A stretch of 6,172 bases of DNA, taken from contig DDYK01000085.1 of assembly GCA_002347935.1 (NCBI GenBank), positions 10,462 to 16,633 on the forward strand. Direction: 5' to 3'. Position 1 is the stretch's first letter; each line of letters begins with the position of its first letter. Of this stretch, positions 1-5,570 are shown in pieces. The notes below the pieces were generated by a model, which had not been told where the DNA came from, did not search any database, and saw only the letters and a list, made by a program, of their open reading frames with translations. This DNA is from Actinobacteria bacterium UBA2236. GTDB lineage: Bacteria; Actinomycetota; Actinomycetes; Nanopelagicales; Nanopelagicaceae. The position numbers were made by a program, and so were the translations under genes.

Positions 1-1365
1 GCAAGTGAACATTGGGCTTCGCTGAGTTTTAGAAAGCGCGGAATCATACTTCGTGATTGGGCTTCGCTATTAACCCGCGAGATTGAAAGTAGCGCAGATT
101 TAATCCATCAAGAGACTGGAAAGCCTATAAGTGATGCTCGCCTTGAAGTTAGCATTGCAATTGAACATATTGGTTGGGCAGCAAAATATGCGCCAAAGGT
201 TCTAAGTGATCAATCGCGCCCTTCAGGTTTATTGATGTTTAATATGGCTGCAAAGGTTCAGAGATCACCCTTTGGAGTAATTGGAATTATTGGACCATGG
301 AACTATCCATTTTTTACACCTATCGGCTCTATCGCCTATGCCTTGGCTGCTGGAAATACCGTAGTTTTTAAGCCAAGTGAATTCACCCCGGCAGTTGGAT
401 CATGGCTTGGAGAGAGCTGGAAACGTATCGCTCCCTTTGCAGATATCTTCACAGTAGTAACCGGTGGAGGTGATACTGGAGCCGCTCTAACTAAGTCTAA
501 GGTCGGAAAAATCTCATTTACAGGTTCAAGTAAAACTGGAAAATTAGTTGCAGCGGCCTGCGCGCTTAATATGACTCCGGTGCTTCTTGAGTGTGGCGGA
601 AAAGATGCAGTATTAATAGATCGTGACGCTAATTTGAAGAAAGCTGCTGAAGTAACGCTCTGGCACGCAATGGCTAATGCGGGTCAATCTTGTATTGCAG
701 CAGAGCGAGTTTATGTTCACAGAGATGTTGCTGAGAGATTTTCTAATTTAATTGTGGAGCAGGCTAGAAAAATCAAAGCAGGCTATGAAGATGGGGCTAA
801 CTACGGCCCGGCCACTATGCCATCGCAATTAAAGGTAATCAAAGCTCATATCGATGATGCAGAAAAACGCGGCGGGCGCTTTCTATTTGGTGATAAGTCT
901 GCGGTAAAGGGCAACTTTGTTAGCCCCGTGATTCTGGCTGATGTTCCTGAGGATTCAAAGGCAGTATCTGATGAGACTTTCGGGCCAACTCTCATAATCA
1001 ATACGGTGCGAAATATGGATGAAGCCGTTGACCTAGCAAATGCCAGTAACTATGGCCTTGGCGCTGCCGTCTGGTCAAAGAAGAATGGCAAACGAATTGC
1101 CTCACTGCTTAAGTGTGGAATGGTTTCAATAAATTCAGCTTTTTCAAACACCGCAGTTAGTTCTCTTCCCTTTGGAGGAATTAAAGATAGCGGGTATGGA
1201 AGAACTCATGGCGCAGAGGGACTTCTTGAATTCACCTATCCAAGAGCGATAATCAAGCCAAGGTTTAGCATTCCTCTTAATTTCACAACTTTTGACAGAA
1301 GTCAGAGGGCCGATCGAATAGTTATGCTATTAACAAAGATTTTGCATAAGCGCCGCCGGCGTTAA
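1..1365 (+). CDS. NAD(P)-dependent aldehyde dehydrogenase, 5'-truncated by window edge
   Basis: Oxidises an aldehyde to the acid with NAD(P)+ in the cytoplasm; the substrate cannot be read from sequence. The frame is open from base 1, and the first 77 codons encode typical ALDH N-terminal sequence, so the TTG at 232 is not the start. The true start lies left of the window, probably a few dozen codons away; 454 residues are visible against the usual 450-500. Counting from base 1, the motifs are PWNYP (99-103), KPSE with the cofactor Lys (124-127), FTGSSKTG cofactor loop (173-180), general-base Glu197, nucleophile Cys231 in GQSC, ETFGP (325-329), and PFGG (390-393). Glu197 sits in LECGG, where most family members have LELGG. 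A tail of about 37 residues (418-454) ends in KRRRR; actinobacterial GabD2-type succinate-semialdehyde dehydrogenases have a comparable tail, so that subfamily is possible. The stop overlaps that of the convergent gene. Confidence 0.95.
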   Translation, partial: ASEHWASLSFRKRGIILRDWASLLTREIESSADLIHQETGKPISDARLEVSIAIEHIGWAAKYAPKVLSDQSRPSGLLMFNMAAKVQRSPFGVIGIIGPWNYPFFTPIGSIAYALAAGNTVVFKPSEFTPAVGSWLGESWKRIAPFADIFTVVTGGGDTGAALTKSKVGKISFTGSSKTGKLVAAACALNMTPVLLECGGKDAVLIDRDANLKKAAEVTLWHAMANAGQSCIAAERVYVHRDVAERFSNLIVEQARKIKAGYEDGANYGPATMPSQLKVIKAHIDDAEKRGGRFLFGDKSAVKGNFVSPVILADVPEDSKAVSDETFGPTLIINTVRNMDEAVDLANASNYGLGAAVWSKKNGKRIASLLKCGMVSINSAFSNTAVSSLPFGGIKDSGYGRTHGAEGLLEFTYPRAIIKPRFSIPLNFTTFDRSQRADRIVMLLTKILHKRRRR

Positions 1366-1679
1366 AATCTCGGAGCATTTCTACTTCTCTCAATTTTTGG
1401 TTTTCTATTGTCTTTCTTTGTCCAACAGGCACTATGCCAATGACGACGAGATTCCACATCATGTTCAATCCAAGCAACGATATGAGGAGTTGCCATAGGT
1501 ATTAACTGATCACAGCCCGGACAGCGATAAGGCTTATTTGAAGATGATCCAGTGATTTTTCGGACCATATAGATTCCTTCAATATGCTCCTCAATGCTTT
1601 GATGGGAGGGGGAATCACCTTCCTCATCGCTTCTTAGCTTGCGACCACGTTGCTTTGGTCTATTTCTCCGAGGACTCAC
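1362..1679 (-). CDS. Small zinc-ribbon-like actinobacterial protein, function unknown
   Basis: A 105-residue soluble protein. The N-terminus is very basic (MSPRRNRPKQRGRK), followed by an acidic linker and a conserved core at about 36-87: VRKITGS, then C53-P-G-C56, His66, and H80-W-H82-x2-C85-W. The Cys/His spacing suggests a bound zinc ion. I recognise the pattern (VRRITGS...YRCPGCDQ.I....PHVVAW...RRHWH.ACW) from actinobacterial proteins often labelled 'ATP/GTP-binding protein', but no Walker A or B motif is visible, so that label should not be trusted. The basic N-terminus and zinc site would suit nucleic-acid binding, which is inference only. The start is GTG at 1679, with a weak GAGAG ribosome-binding sequence 9 bases upstream. 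The gene is divergent from the secreted-protein gene (37-base gap) and convergent with the aldehyde dehydrogenase, sharing TTAA at 1362-1365. The C-terminal extension after residue 88 is basic. Confidence 0.85.
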   Translation of the reverse strand: MSPRRNRPKQRGRKLRSDEEGDSPSHQSIEEHIEGIYMVRKITGSSSNKPYRCPGCDQLIPMATPHIVAWIEHDVESRRHWHSACWTKKDNRKPKIERSRNAPRF

Positions 1680-1716
1680 AGGGATATTCTCTCGTAATTA
1701 AGGCAAGATTACCTCT
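1680..1716. promoter_or_regulatory. Compact divergent promoter region
   Basis: These 37 bases separate two GTG-started divergent genes, so both promoters must lie here or inside the flanking coding sequence. For the + gene, TATTCT at 1685-1690 fits an actinobacterial -10 (TAnnnT) and would leave a leader of about 20 bases. For the - gene, TAATCT (read from 1711 down to 1706) fits equally well, again with a leader of about 20 bases containing GAGAG at 1693-1689. No convincing -35 box is seen for either. If both are real, the -10 elements lie within about 20 bases of each other and each transcript would start inside the other's promoter zone. Assigned by eye. Confidence 0.35.
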
Positions 1717-2289
1717 GTGAACTCAAGACTTCTAAAGGTAATCACTATCTGTATTGCCTCTACTCTTGCTTCAACGGTAGATGGCCAAGCAGATCAGGTC
1801 AAAGTTGTTGCAAAGAAAACCCCTAAACCCATCACCTCGCCTGCCTCCAAGTGGCCCCCTGAAGGGTTTAGAGGCAAGGAAGGGGTCTATGCAAAAGTTC
1901 CAAGCAGTAAAGATGTAATCGGTTTACTATCTGCAAAAAAAACTCTACAACCACTGGTTAAGGCTTGTGAAGAGTTTGCTTGCGGCGCCGTATTTGTCGC
2001 TTCAGAAACTGGATGTAACTGGTGGGAGGTAAATTCCACTGTTTTCAGAGTAAATCCCTCAGATTTGAGTAAGGAAAAGGTTGGATCGTTAGTCACCTAT
2101 CACCCAAGTAGTAAAGCGAAGGCTCAAGCGACAATTTTCCTTATAAGTGGAGCCGAGGTGACTCCAGGAACATCCATCGGATCAATAAAAGTAATTTGCC
2201 ACAGAGATTCGGCAAACAAACCAAAGCCAGGAAATATTTACTCTCCTGTTGCCTCCCCCACCCCTTCTGCCAGCCCAAGTAATTCTTAG
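1717..2289 (+). CDS. Secreted cysteine-containing protein with P/S-rich tail, unknown family
   Basis: A 190-residue protein with a likely Sec signal peptide: basic start (MNSRLLK), hydrophobic stretch at about 8-20, and a probable cleavage after Ala25 (GQA-DQ). The mature part has a Lys/Pro-rich linker (about 28-60), a core at about 62-162 rich in predicted beta strands, and a C-terminal Pro/Ser/Thr-rich tail (176-190). Four mature cysteines (84, 89, 100, 161) could form two disulfides; Trp102-Trp103 directly follow Cys100 in GCNWWEVNSTVF, the most distinctive segment. I do not recognise a named family. No lipobox or membrane anchor is seen, so it is probably released or held at the wall. GTG at 1717 is the start because an in-frame TAA at 1699 blocks any upstream start. 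Its ribosome-binding site is weak (AAGG, about 13 bases off). It is followed 9 bases later by a membrane-protein gene, presumably in one operon. Confidence 0.85.
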   Translation: MNSRLLKVITICIASTLASTVDGQADQVKVVAKKTPKPITSPASKWPPEGFRGKEGVYAKVPSSKDVIGLLSAKKTLQPLVKACEEFACGAVFVASETGCNWWEVNSTVFRVNPSDLSKEKVGSLVTYHPSSKAKAQATIFLISGAEVTPGTSIGSIKVICHRDSANKPKPGNIYSPVASPTPSASPSNS

Positions 2290-2292
2290 GAG
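2288..2292 (+). promoter_or_regulatory. Ribosome-binding site overlapping the upstream stop codon
   Basis: AGGAG, six bases before the ATG at 2299. It overlaps the TAG stop of the secreted-protein gene (2287-2289). A ribosome terminating there covers this site, so the two genes are probably translationally coupled. Confidence 0.7.
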
Positions 2293-2298
2293 CTAGCG

Positions 2299-2619
2299 AT
2301 GCTTGGTGGAATAAATAACACGCTGTTTTTTACATCATTTGCGGGTTTTGCGGTGATGGGCTTATTTATCATTTTGCTTAAATGGGCCTTTTCTCGTGGC
2401 TCATCTCTTGTTGAAAGACCAAAAAAGATTGGCGATGAAGATGAGTATGGTTTACTAAAGGTAGTTGCCTCACCAAGTAATTTCGTCGAGGGTGAGATAT
2501 TAAGGTTAAAGTTAAATGAACATGGAATTAAAGCCACTTTGACTCAAACCAAGAGCGGTCCAAAAATATTGGTCTTTGAAAAAGAAATTAGCGTCGCTCA
2601 GGCGATTTTAAGGAGTTAG
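2299..2619 (+). CDS. Single-pass membrane protein with DUF2007-like domain
   Basis: A 106-residue protein with one clear transmembrane helix (about residues 9-31), a basic flank (SRG, then ERPKK) that puts the C-terminus in the cytoplasm by the positive-inside rule, and a small domain at about 49-104. That domain reads as alternating strand/helix: GLLKVVASPSNFVEGEILRL, then a NEHGIKATL strand, then KILVFEKEISVAQAIL. This order matches the DUF2007 'putative signal transducing protein' fold (value-strand, helix for residue selection, 'G-I-x-A' strand, 'V-x-x-x-x-x-x-A-x-x-I-L' end). The biochemical role of that family is not established. The ATG at 2299 has a good AGGAG site. It lies 9 bases after the secreted-protein gene in the same direction, so an operon is likely. 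The stop (2617-2619) overlaps that of the convergent adenosyltransferase gene. Confidence 0.8.
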   Translation: MLGGINNTLFFTSFAGFAVMGLFIILLKWAFSRGSSLVERPKKIGDEDEYGLLKVVASPSNFVEGEILRLKLNEHGIKATLTQTKSGPKILVFEKEISVAQAILRS

Positions 2620-3188
2620 CGATTCTTTCCAGGAACCCAGAGCTGATCGCCACTGTCTCTATTTTCATAACGAGCCAAGACGAAGAGCAGGTCTGATAAA
2701 CGATTCAAATACTTTGCTGTTAGTTTATTTACACCTTCACCAAAAGAATGAATTGCTTGCCAAGTTCTCCGTTCAGCGCGTCTAACTACAGTTCTTGCAA
2801 CATGGAGATGAGCTGATGCTGGAGTTCCTGAAGGAAGGACAAATGATTTTAAGGGAGCAAGAGTTGCGTTGTAATGATCAATCTGGGTTTCAATGTAATC
2901 AACTTGTGATTGCAATACTCGCAGTGGTTCATGTTCTGGATTGTCCACAACTGGTGTGCAAAGATCTGCTCCGACATCAAACAAATCGTTTTGAATCCGA
3001 ACTAATAATTTTGAAATCTCTGGATCTAAGTTAGCGCTGGCTAGAGCTACGCCGATATAGGAATTTGCCTCATCCACGGTGGCATATGCCTCAAGACGTG
3101 GGTCATTTTTAGAGGTTCGACTCATATCCCCAAGTGATGTGGTGCCATCATCGCCAGTTTTTGTATAAATACGAGTCAGATTTACCAT
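2616..3188 (-). CDS. pduO: PduO-type ATP:cob(I)alamin adenosyltransferase
   Basis: Transfers the 5'-deoxyadenosyl group of ATP to cob(I)alamin, giving adenosylcobalamin, the cofactor of enzymes such as methylmalonyl-CoA mutase. It is cytoplasmic and homotrimeric in studied members. The 190 residues are full length. The N-terminal ATP-binding motif IYTKTGDDGTTSLG (7-20) is followed by VDEANSYIG (38-46), the FVLPSG segment (116-121), the arginine/glutamate-rich R132-x3-VRRAERR (to 141) that holds the triphosphate, and NRLSDLLFVLAR (162-173), ending in LWVPG. These identify the PduO family rather than CobA/BtuR or EutT. ATG at 3188 is preceded by a weak AGGGTGAG. It is divergent from murA, as in Mycobacterium tuberculosis (Rv1314c beside murA). 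No cobalamin riboswitch fits upstream. Its presence implies B12 use; no B12 synthesis gene is visible here. Confidence 0.95.
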   Translation of the reverse strand: MVNLTRIYTKTGDDGTTSLGDMSRTSKNDPRLEAYATVDEANSYIGVALASANLDPEISKLLVRIQNDLFDVGADLCTPVVDNPEHEPLRVLQSQVDYIETQIDHYNATLAPLKSFVLPSGTPASAHLHVARTVVRRAERRTWQAIHSFGEGVNKLTAKYLNRLSDLLFVLARYENRDSGDQLWVPGKNR

Positions 3189-3270
3189 GGGCTCACCCTA
3201 ATAGAGTCGTTACGATGTAGCCACTTAGGTGGGCAAATACTTGGAATTTGGAAGGAATTAAGAGGAGTTT
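3189..3270. promoter_or_regulatory. pduO-murA divergent intergenic region with palindrome
   Basis: An 82-base gap that must carry promoters for both genes. TACGAT at 3211-3216 is a plausible -10 for murA, giving a leader of about 48 bases; no good -35 is seen. A near-perfect palindrome, CCACTTAGGTGG (3221-3232), sits just where that transcript would start, so it could be an operator or a small hairpin in the murA leader. For pduO a candidate -10, TATTAG (3203 down to 3198), lies very close to its start codon and is doubtful. Assigned by eye. Confidence 0.35.
3261..3267 (+). promoter_or_regulatory. murA ribosome-binding site
   Basis: AGAGGAG, the strongest Shine-Dalgarno match in the window, only three bases before ATG 3271. 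The spacing is short, but an in-frame TAA at 3259 excludes an upstream start and the next Met is residue 41, so this start is secure. Confidence 0.7.
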
Positions 3271-4566
3271 ATGGCCAAGCTCTATCCCATAGCCGGGCAG
3301 ATAAACCCCGATCGCTTCCGCGTCGTTGGTGGCGCGCGATTAGCTGGCGATGTCTATATCTCTGGAGCTAAGAACTCTGTCTTAAAATTAATGGCAGTCT
3401 CACTTCTTGCGCCAGGAAGCTCAACGATTAGAAATGTTCCAGACATTGCAGATGTCTCCATGATGGCAGAGCTACTAGAGACGCTAGGTTGCAAAATATC
3501 TAGAGATTTTGAAAGTAAGAGCATCACAATTGAAGTGCCAGAAACACCAGGTCATCGCGCTGAGTATGAATCGGTTAGAAAACTTCGCGCATCAATAAAT
3601 GTTTTAGGTCCCCTGGTTGCAAGACTTGGCAAAGCAGAAGTTGCCCTACCTGGCGGTGATGCCATTGGTTCCAGAGGACTTGATTTTCACACCAAAGGCC
3701 TGATTGCACTTGGAGCTGAAGCTCACAACGAACATGGCTACATAATTGCAAGCGCTGCTAATGGATTAACTGGAACGCAGATTGAACTTGAGTTTCCAAG
3801 TGTTGGCGCTACTGAAAACATTATGAGCGCAGCAGTTCTAGCATCAGGGGTAACAACACTTGAAAACGCGGCAAGAGAGCCAGATATTGTTGATATTGGA
3901 AACTTTTTAATTGCCATGGGGGCAGACATTCAAGGACTTGGCACCTCAACAATGACAATTACTGGAGTGAGATCCCTTAAAGGAGCGACTCACACTGCAA
4001 TTCCAGATCGAATTGTTACTGGAACTTGGGCATTTGCAGCAGCTATGACTTTAGGTGATGTCAGCATTCATGGCGCAAGAGCAGAGCATTTAGAGCTGCC
4101 CTTAGAGAAACTAGTTTCGGCAGGGGCGGTAATCACCAGTATTGCCGATGGAATTAGAGTAAAAATGGATAGAAGACCAACTGCGATTGATGTAGCAACT
4201 CTGCCCTATCCTGGATTTCCAACCGACCTACAGCCCTTTGTAATCACCTTAAATGCAATTGCCGAAGGTGATTCACTAGTGACTGAAAATGTCTTTGAAG
4301 GACGTTTCATGTTTGTTAATGAACTCCTGCGCCTTGGAGCAAAGATTAGAGTTGATGGCCATCATGCTTCAATTACTGGAATCAAAGAGCTATCTTCAGC
4401 TCCTGTGGTTGCCTCAGATATTAGAGCTGGAGCAGGTCTTGTTCTAGCTGGTTTAGTTAGCGAAGGAATAACCTATATTGAAGGTGGCCATCACATAGAT
4501 CGTGGCTATCCAGATTTTGCCCAACAACTACAAGCACTTGGAGCAGATGTAACTAGAGTTGATTAG
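3271..4566 (+). CDS. murA: UDP-N-acetylglucosamine 1-carboxyvinyltransferase (MurA)
   Basis: Transfers enolpyruvate from PEP to UDP-GlcNAc, the first committed step of peptidoglycan precursor synthesis, in the cytoplasm. The 431 residues cover the complete two-domain inside-out alpha/beta barrel. Catalytic and binding residues are present at the expected places: K34-N35 in SGAKN (E. coli K22/N23), R106 (R91), D319 in FPTDLQ (D305), R345 in FEGRFMF (R331), R385 in DIRAGAGLVLAG (R371), and R411 in HHIDRGY (R397). The loop residue equal to E. coli Cys115, the fosfomycin target, is Asp130 (GGDAIGSRGLDFH; codon 3658-3660), as in mycobacteria and Chlamydia. This predicts intrinsic fosfomycin resistance with normal activity. 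The N-terminus is about a dozen residues longer than E. coli MurA. The gene is divergent from pduO and convergent with the secreted-protein gene, with four bases between stops. Confidence 0.98.
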   Translation: MAKLYPIAGQINPDRFRVVGGARLAGDVYISGAKNSVLKLMAVSLLAPGSSTIRNVPDIADVSMMAELLETLGCKISRDFESKSITIEVPETPGHRAEYESVRKLRASINVLGPLVARLGKAEVALPGGDAIGSRGLDFHTKGLIALGAEAHNEHGYIIASAANGLTGTQIELEFPSVGATENIMSAAVLASGVTTLENAAREPDIVDIGNFLIAMGADIQGLGTSTMTITGVRSLKGATHTAIPDRIVTGTWAFAAAMTLGDVSIHGARAEHLELPLEKLVSAGAVITSIADGIRVKMDRRPTAIDVATLPYPGFPTDLQPFVITLNAIAEGDSLVTENVFEGRFMFVNELLRLGAKIRVDGHHASITGIKELSSAPVVASDIRAGAGLVLAGLVSEGITYIEGGHHIDRGYPDFAQQLQALGADVTRVD

Positions 4567-4570
4567 AGCT

Positions 4571-5317
4571 TTAGCCAACGCTAACTTTTGTGATAAATCC
4601 TGACTCAATACTGACTGTCACTCTATTTGTTCGATAATCTTTGGTGAGAATAAATCCTTCGCCATCTCTCTCGCCGATGCGATAAATCCAAGAGTTAGCA
4701 GCTGCGCAAACCTCAGCCTCTAGCTCGCTCATAGCGAGTAATTGGCTCGCTCTCGCCTCCGTAATCATCGCCTCACTCTTTAGAGTCTTGGGACACTTTC
4801 CAGCGCTACTGCCGACCTCTAGGTATTCACCTTTTATCTCAGTTTTTCCAATGGCAATGACAGCAGAAGATTTTGTCTTTGCAGTGGCGGTAATGGAGTA
4901 GATCCCAGCTTCGCCGCTTTGAGAGATTCTTGCAAGAAAAAAGTAATTCTTCTTGCCATATGGTTCATAGAAGGCTGATCGCTCTTTAATCTTCATCGCT
5001 ATCTTCTTGCCTGATGGAGTAGTTATCTCGATACTGGGCAGCTGGGAAGTCTTCAACTTGCTAGTTGGCGAAGCATCAAGAATCAAATATTCAACGTTTA
5101 ATTGATCGCCCGATTTCAAGGCAAAACGAACGCTCCGCTTCTCTTTAGCCTTGGCAAAGTTTGCATAAATTGCAAAGGAGATAGTGCCATCAAGCAAGAT
5201 TGGGCTATTAGAGACTGTGTTATGGGAACTCTTTAGATTAACCGGGTAATGCGCAAGTGCCGGCCCAGCGCTAAGTATGAGCGCAAGAGCAATAAAAAGT
5301 GAGCTACTGCGTCGCAC
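4571..5317 (-). CDS. Secreted two-domain protein, C-terminus resembling I78 inhibitor family
   Basis: A 248-residue protein with a clear Sec signal peptide: MRR, hydrophobic 7-17, cleavage ALA-HY after residue 22. Residues about 23-168 form a predicted beta-sandwich-like domain with conserved-looking stretches (LLDGTISFAIYANF, SGDQLNVEYLILDASP, ERSAFYEPYGKKNYFFLAR). A second domain (about 172-248) begins at Cys175, with a likely disulfide to Cys204, then W210, R213, RDGE 217-220, and T225-x-DYR-x2-R232, ending GFITKVSVG. This end resembles peptidase-inhibitor I78-type domains and similar actinobacterial sequences; inhibitor activity is not shown. No sorting signal or anchor is visible. The start is GTG at 5317, chosen because it begins the signal peptide directly; it overlaps the last 14 bases of atpC, so translation is probably coupled. 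In mycobacteria a DUF2550 membrane protein follows atpC; this protein is unrelated to it by eye. Confidence 0.85.
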   Translation of the reverse strand: MRRSSSLFIALALILSAGPALAHYPVNLKSSHNTVSNSPILLDGTISFAIYANFAKAKEKRSVRFALKSGDQLNVEYLILDASPTSKLKTSQLPSIEITTPSGKKIAMKIKERSAFYEPYGKKNYFFLARISQSGEAGIYSITATAKTKSSAVIAIGKTEIKGEYLEVGSSAGKCPKTLKSEAMITEARASQLLAMSELEAEVCAAANSWIYRIGERDGEGFILTKDYRTNRVTVSIESGFITKVSVG

Positions 5318-5567
5318 TCTCGCCTAAAACTGAAATACGATTATTGGCAACTGAGATAAAGCCGCCACTAACTTCAAATTCTTGCACGCTGCCGTCAACT
5401 CCCTCAATACTGACTTTGCCATCTACTAACACTCCTAGAAGTGGTGCGTGATCTACCAATATTCCAAGATCACCTTCTAGCGTTCTAGCAGAGAGGGAGA
5501 TCGCTTTGCCAGAGAAGACCCGCTTCTCTGGCGTTACGAACTCAACGGTTAGAGTTTTATCTGACAT
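5304..5567 (-). CDS. atpC: F1F0 ATP synthase epsilon subunit, beta-sandwich domain only
   Basis: Central-stalk subunit that sits on gamma at the F1-c-ring interface. At 87 residues it covers only the N-terminal beta-sandwich domain: TVEFVTPEKRVFSGKA (7-22), then LEGDLGILVDHAPLLGVL (30-47), and GGFISVANNRISVLGE (68-83), all typical of AtpC. The C-terminal two-helix domain, which in most bacterial epsilon subunits (about 120-140 residues) senses ATP and inhibits hydrolysis, is absent: the frame ends cleanly at TAG (5304-5306) and the next gene's signal peptide follows at once, so there is no frameshifted remnant. Short epsilons of this kind are known in some bacteria, for example Chlorobium. 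ATG 5567 follows the atpD stop by three bases, with a weak GAAG ribosome site inside atpD. It is the last ATP synthase subunit gene of the operon. Confidence 0.95.
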   Translation of the reverse strand: MSDKTLTVEFVTPEKRVFSGKAISLSARTLEGDLGILVDHAPLLGVLVDGKVSIEGVDGSVQEFEVSGGFISVANNRISVLGESATQ

Positions 5568-5570
5568 CTT

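Noticed and set aside
232..235. TTG at 232 as start of the aldehyde dehydrogenase
   Set aside because: The same frame is open from base 1 and upstream codons encode conserved ALDH sequence, including HQETGKP.
1354..1361. GC-rich palindrome CGCCGGCG followed by TTAAAAT, as a terminator of the dehydrogenase gene
   Set aside because: It has no loop and would form at most a three-pair stem; it is explained by consecutive Arg codons.
1887..2096. Open frame on the minus strand, 69 codons
   Set aside because: Lies wholly inside and antisense to the secreted-protein gene, with no ribosome site or recognisable protein features.
2286..2537. Open frame on the minus strand, 83 codons
   Set aside because: Antisense to the DUF2007-like membrane gene, whose helix, domain and AGGAG site clearly favour the + strand.
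2795..3034. Open frame on the plus strand, 79 codons
   Set aside because: Antisense to pduO, which has full family motifs across this stretch.
3189..3270. Cobalamin riboswitch upstream of pduO
   Set aside because: The gap is only 82 bases, far shorter than a B12 riboswitch (about 200), and no B12-box-like sequence is seen.
3738..3929. Open frame on the minus strand, 63 codons
   Set aside because: Antisense inside murA; composition is that of a mirrored coding frame.
4571..4584. Inverted repeat TTAGC-CAAC-GCTAA between the murA stop and the convergent gene
   Set aside because: Five AT-rich pairs, only a short T run after it, and it is the coding end of the minus-strand gene; too weak to call a terminator.
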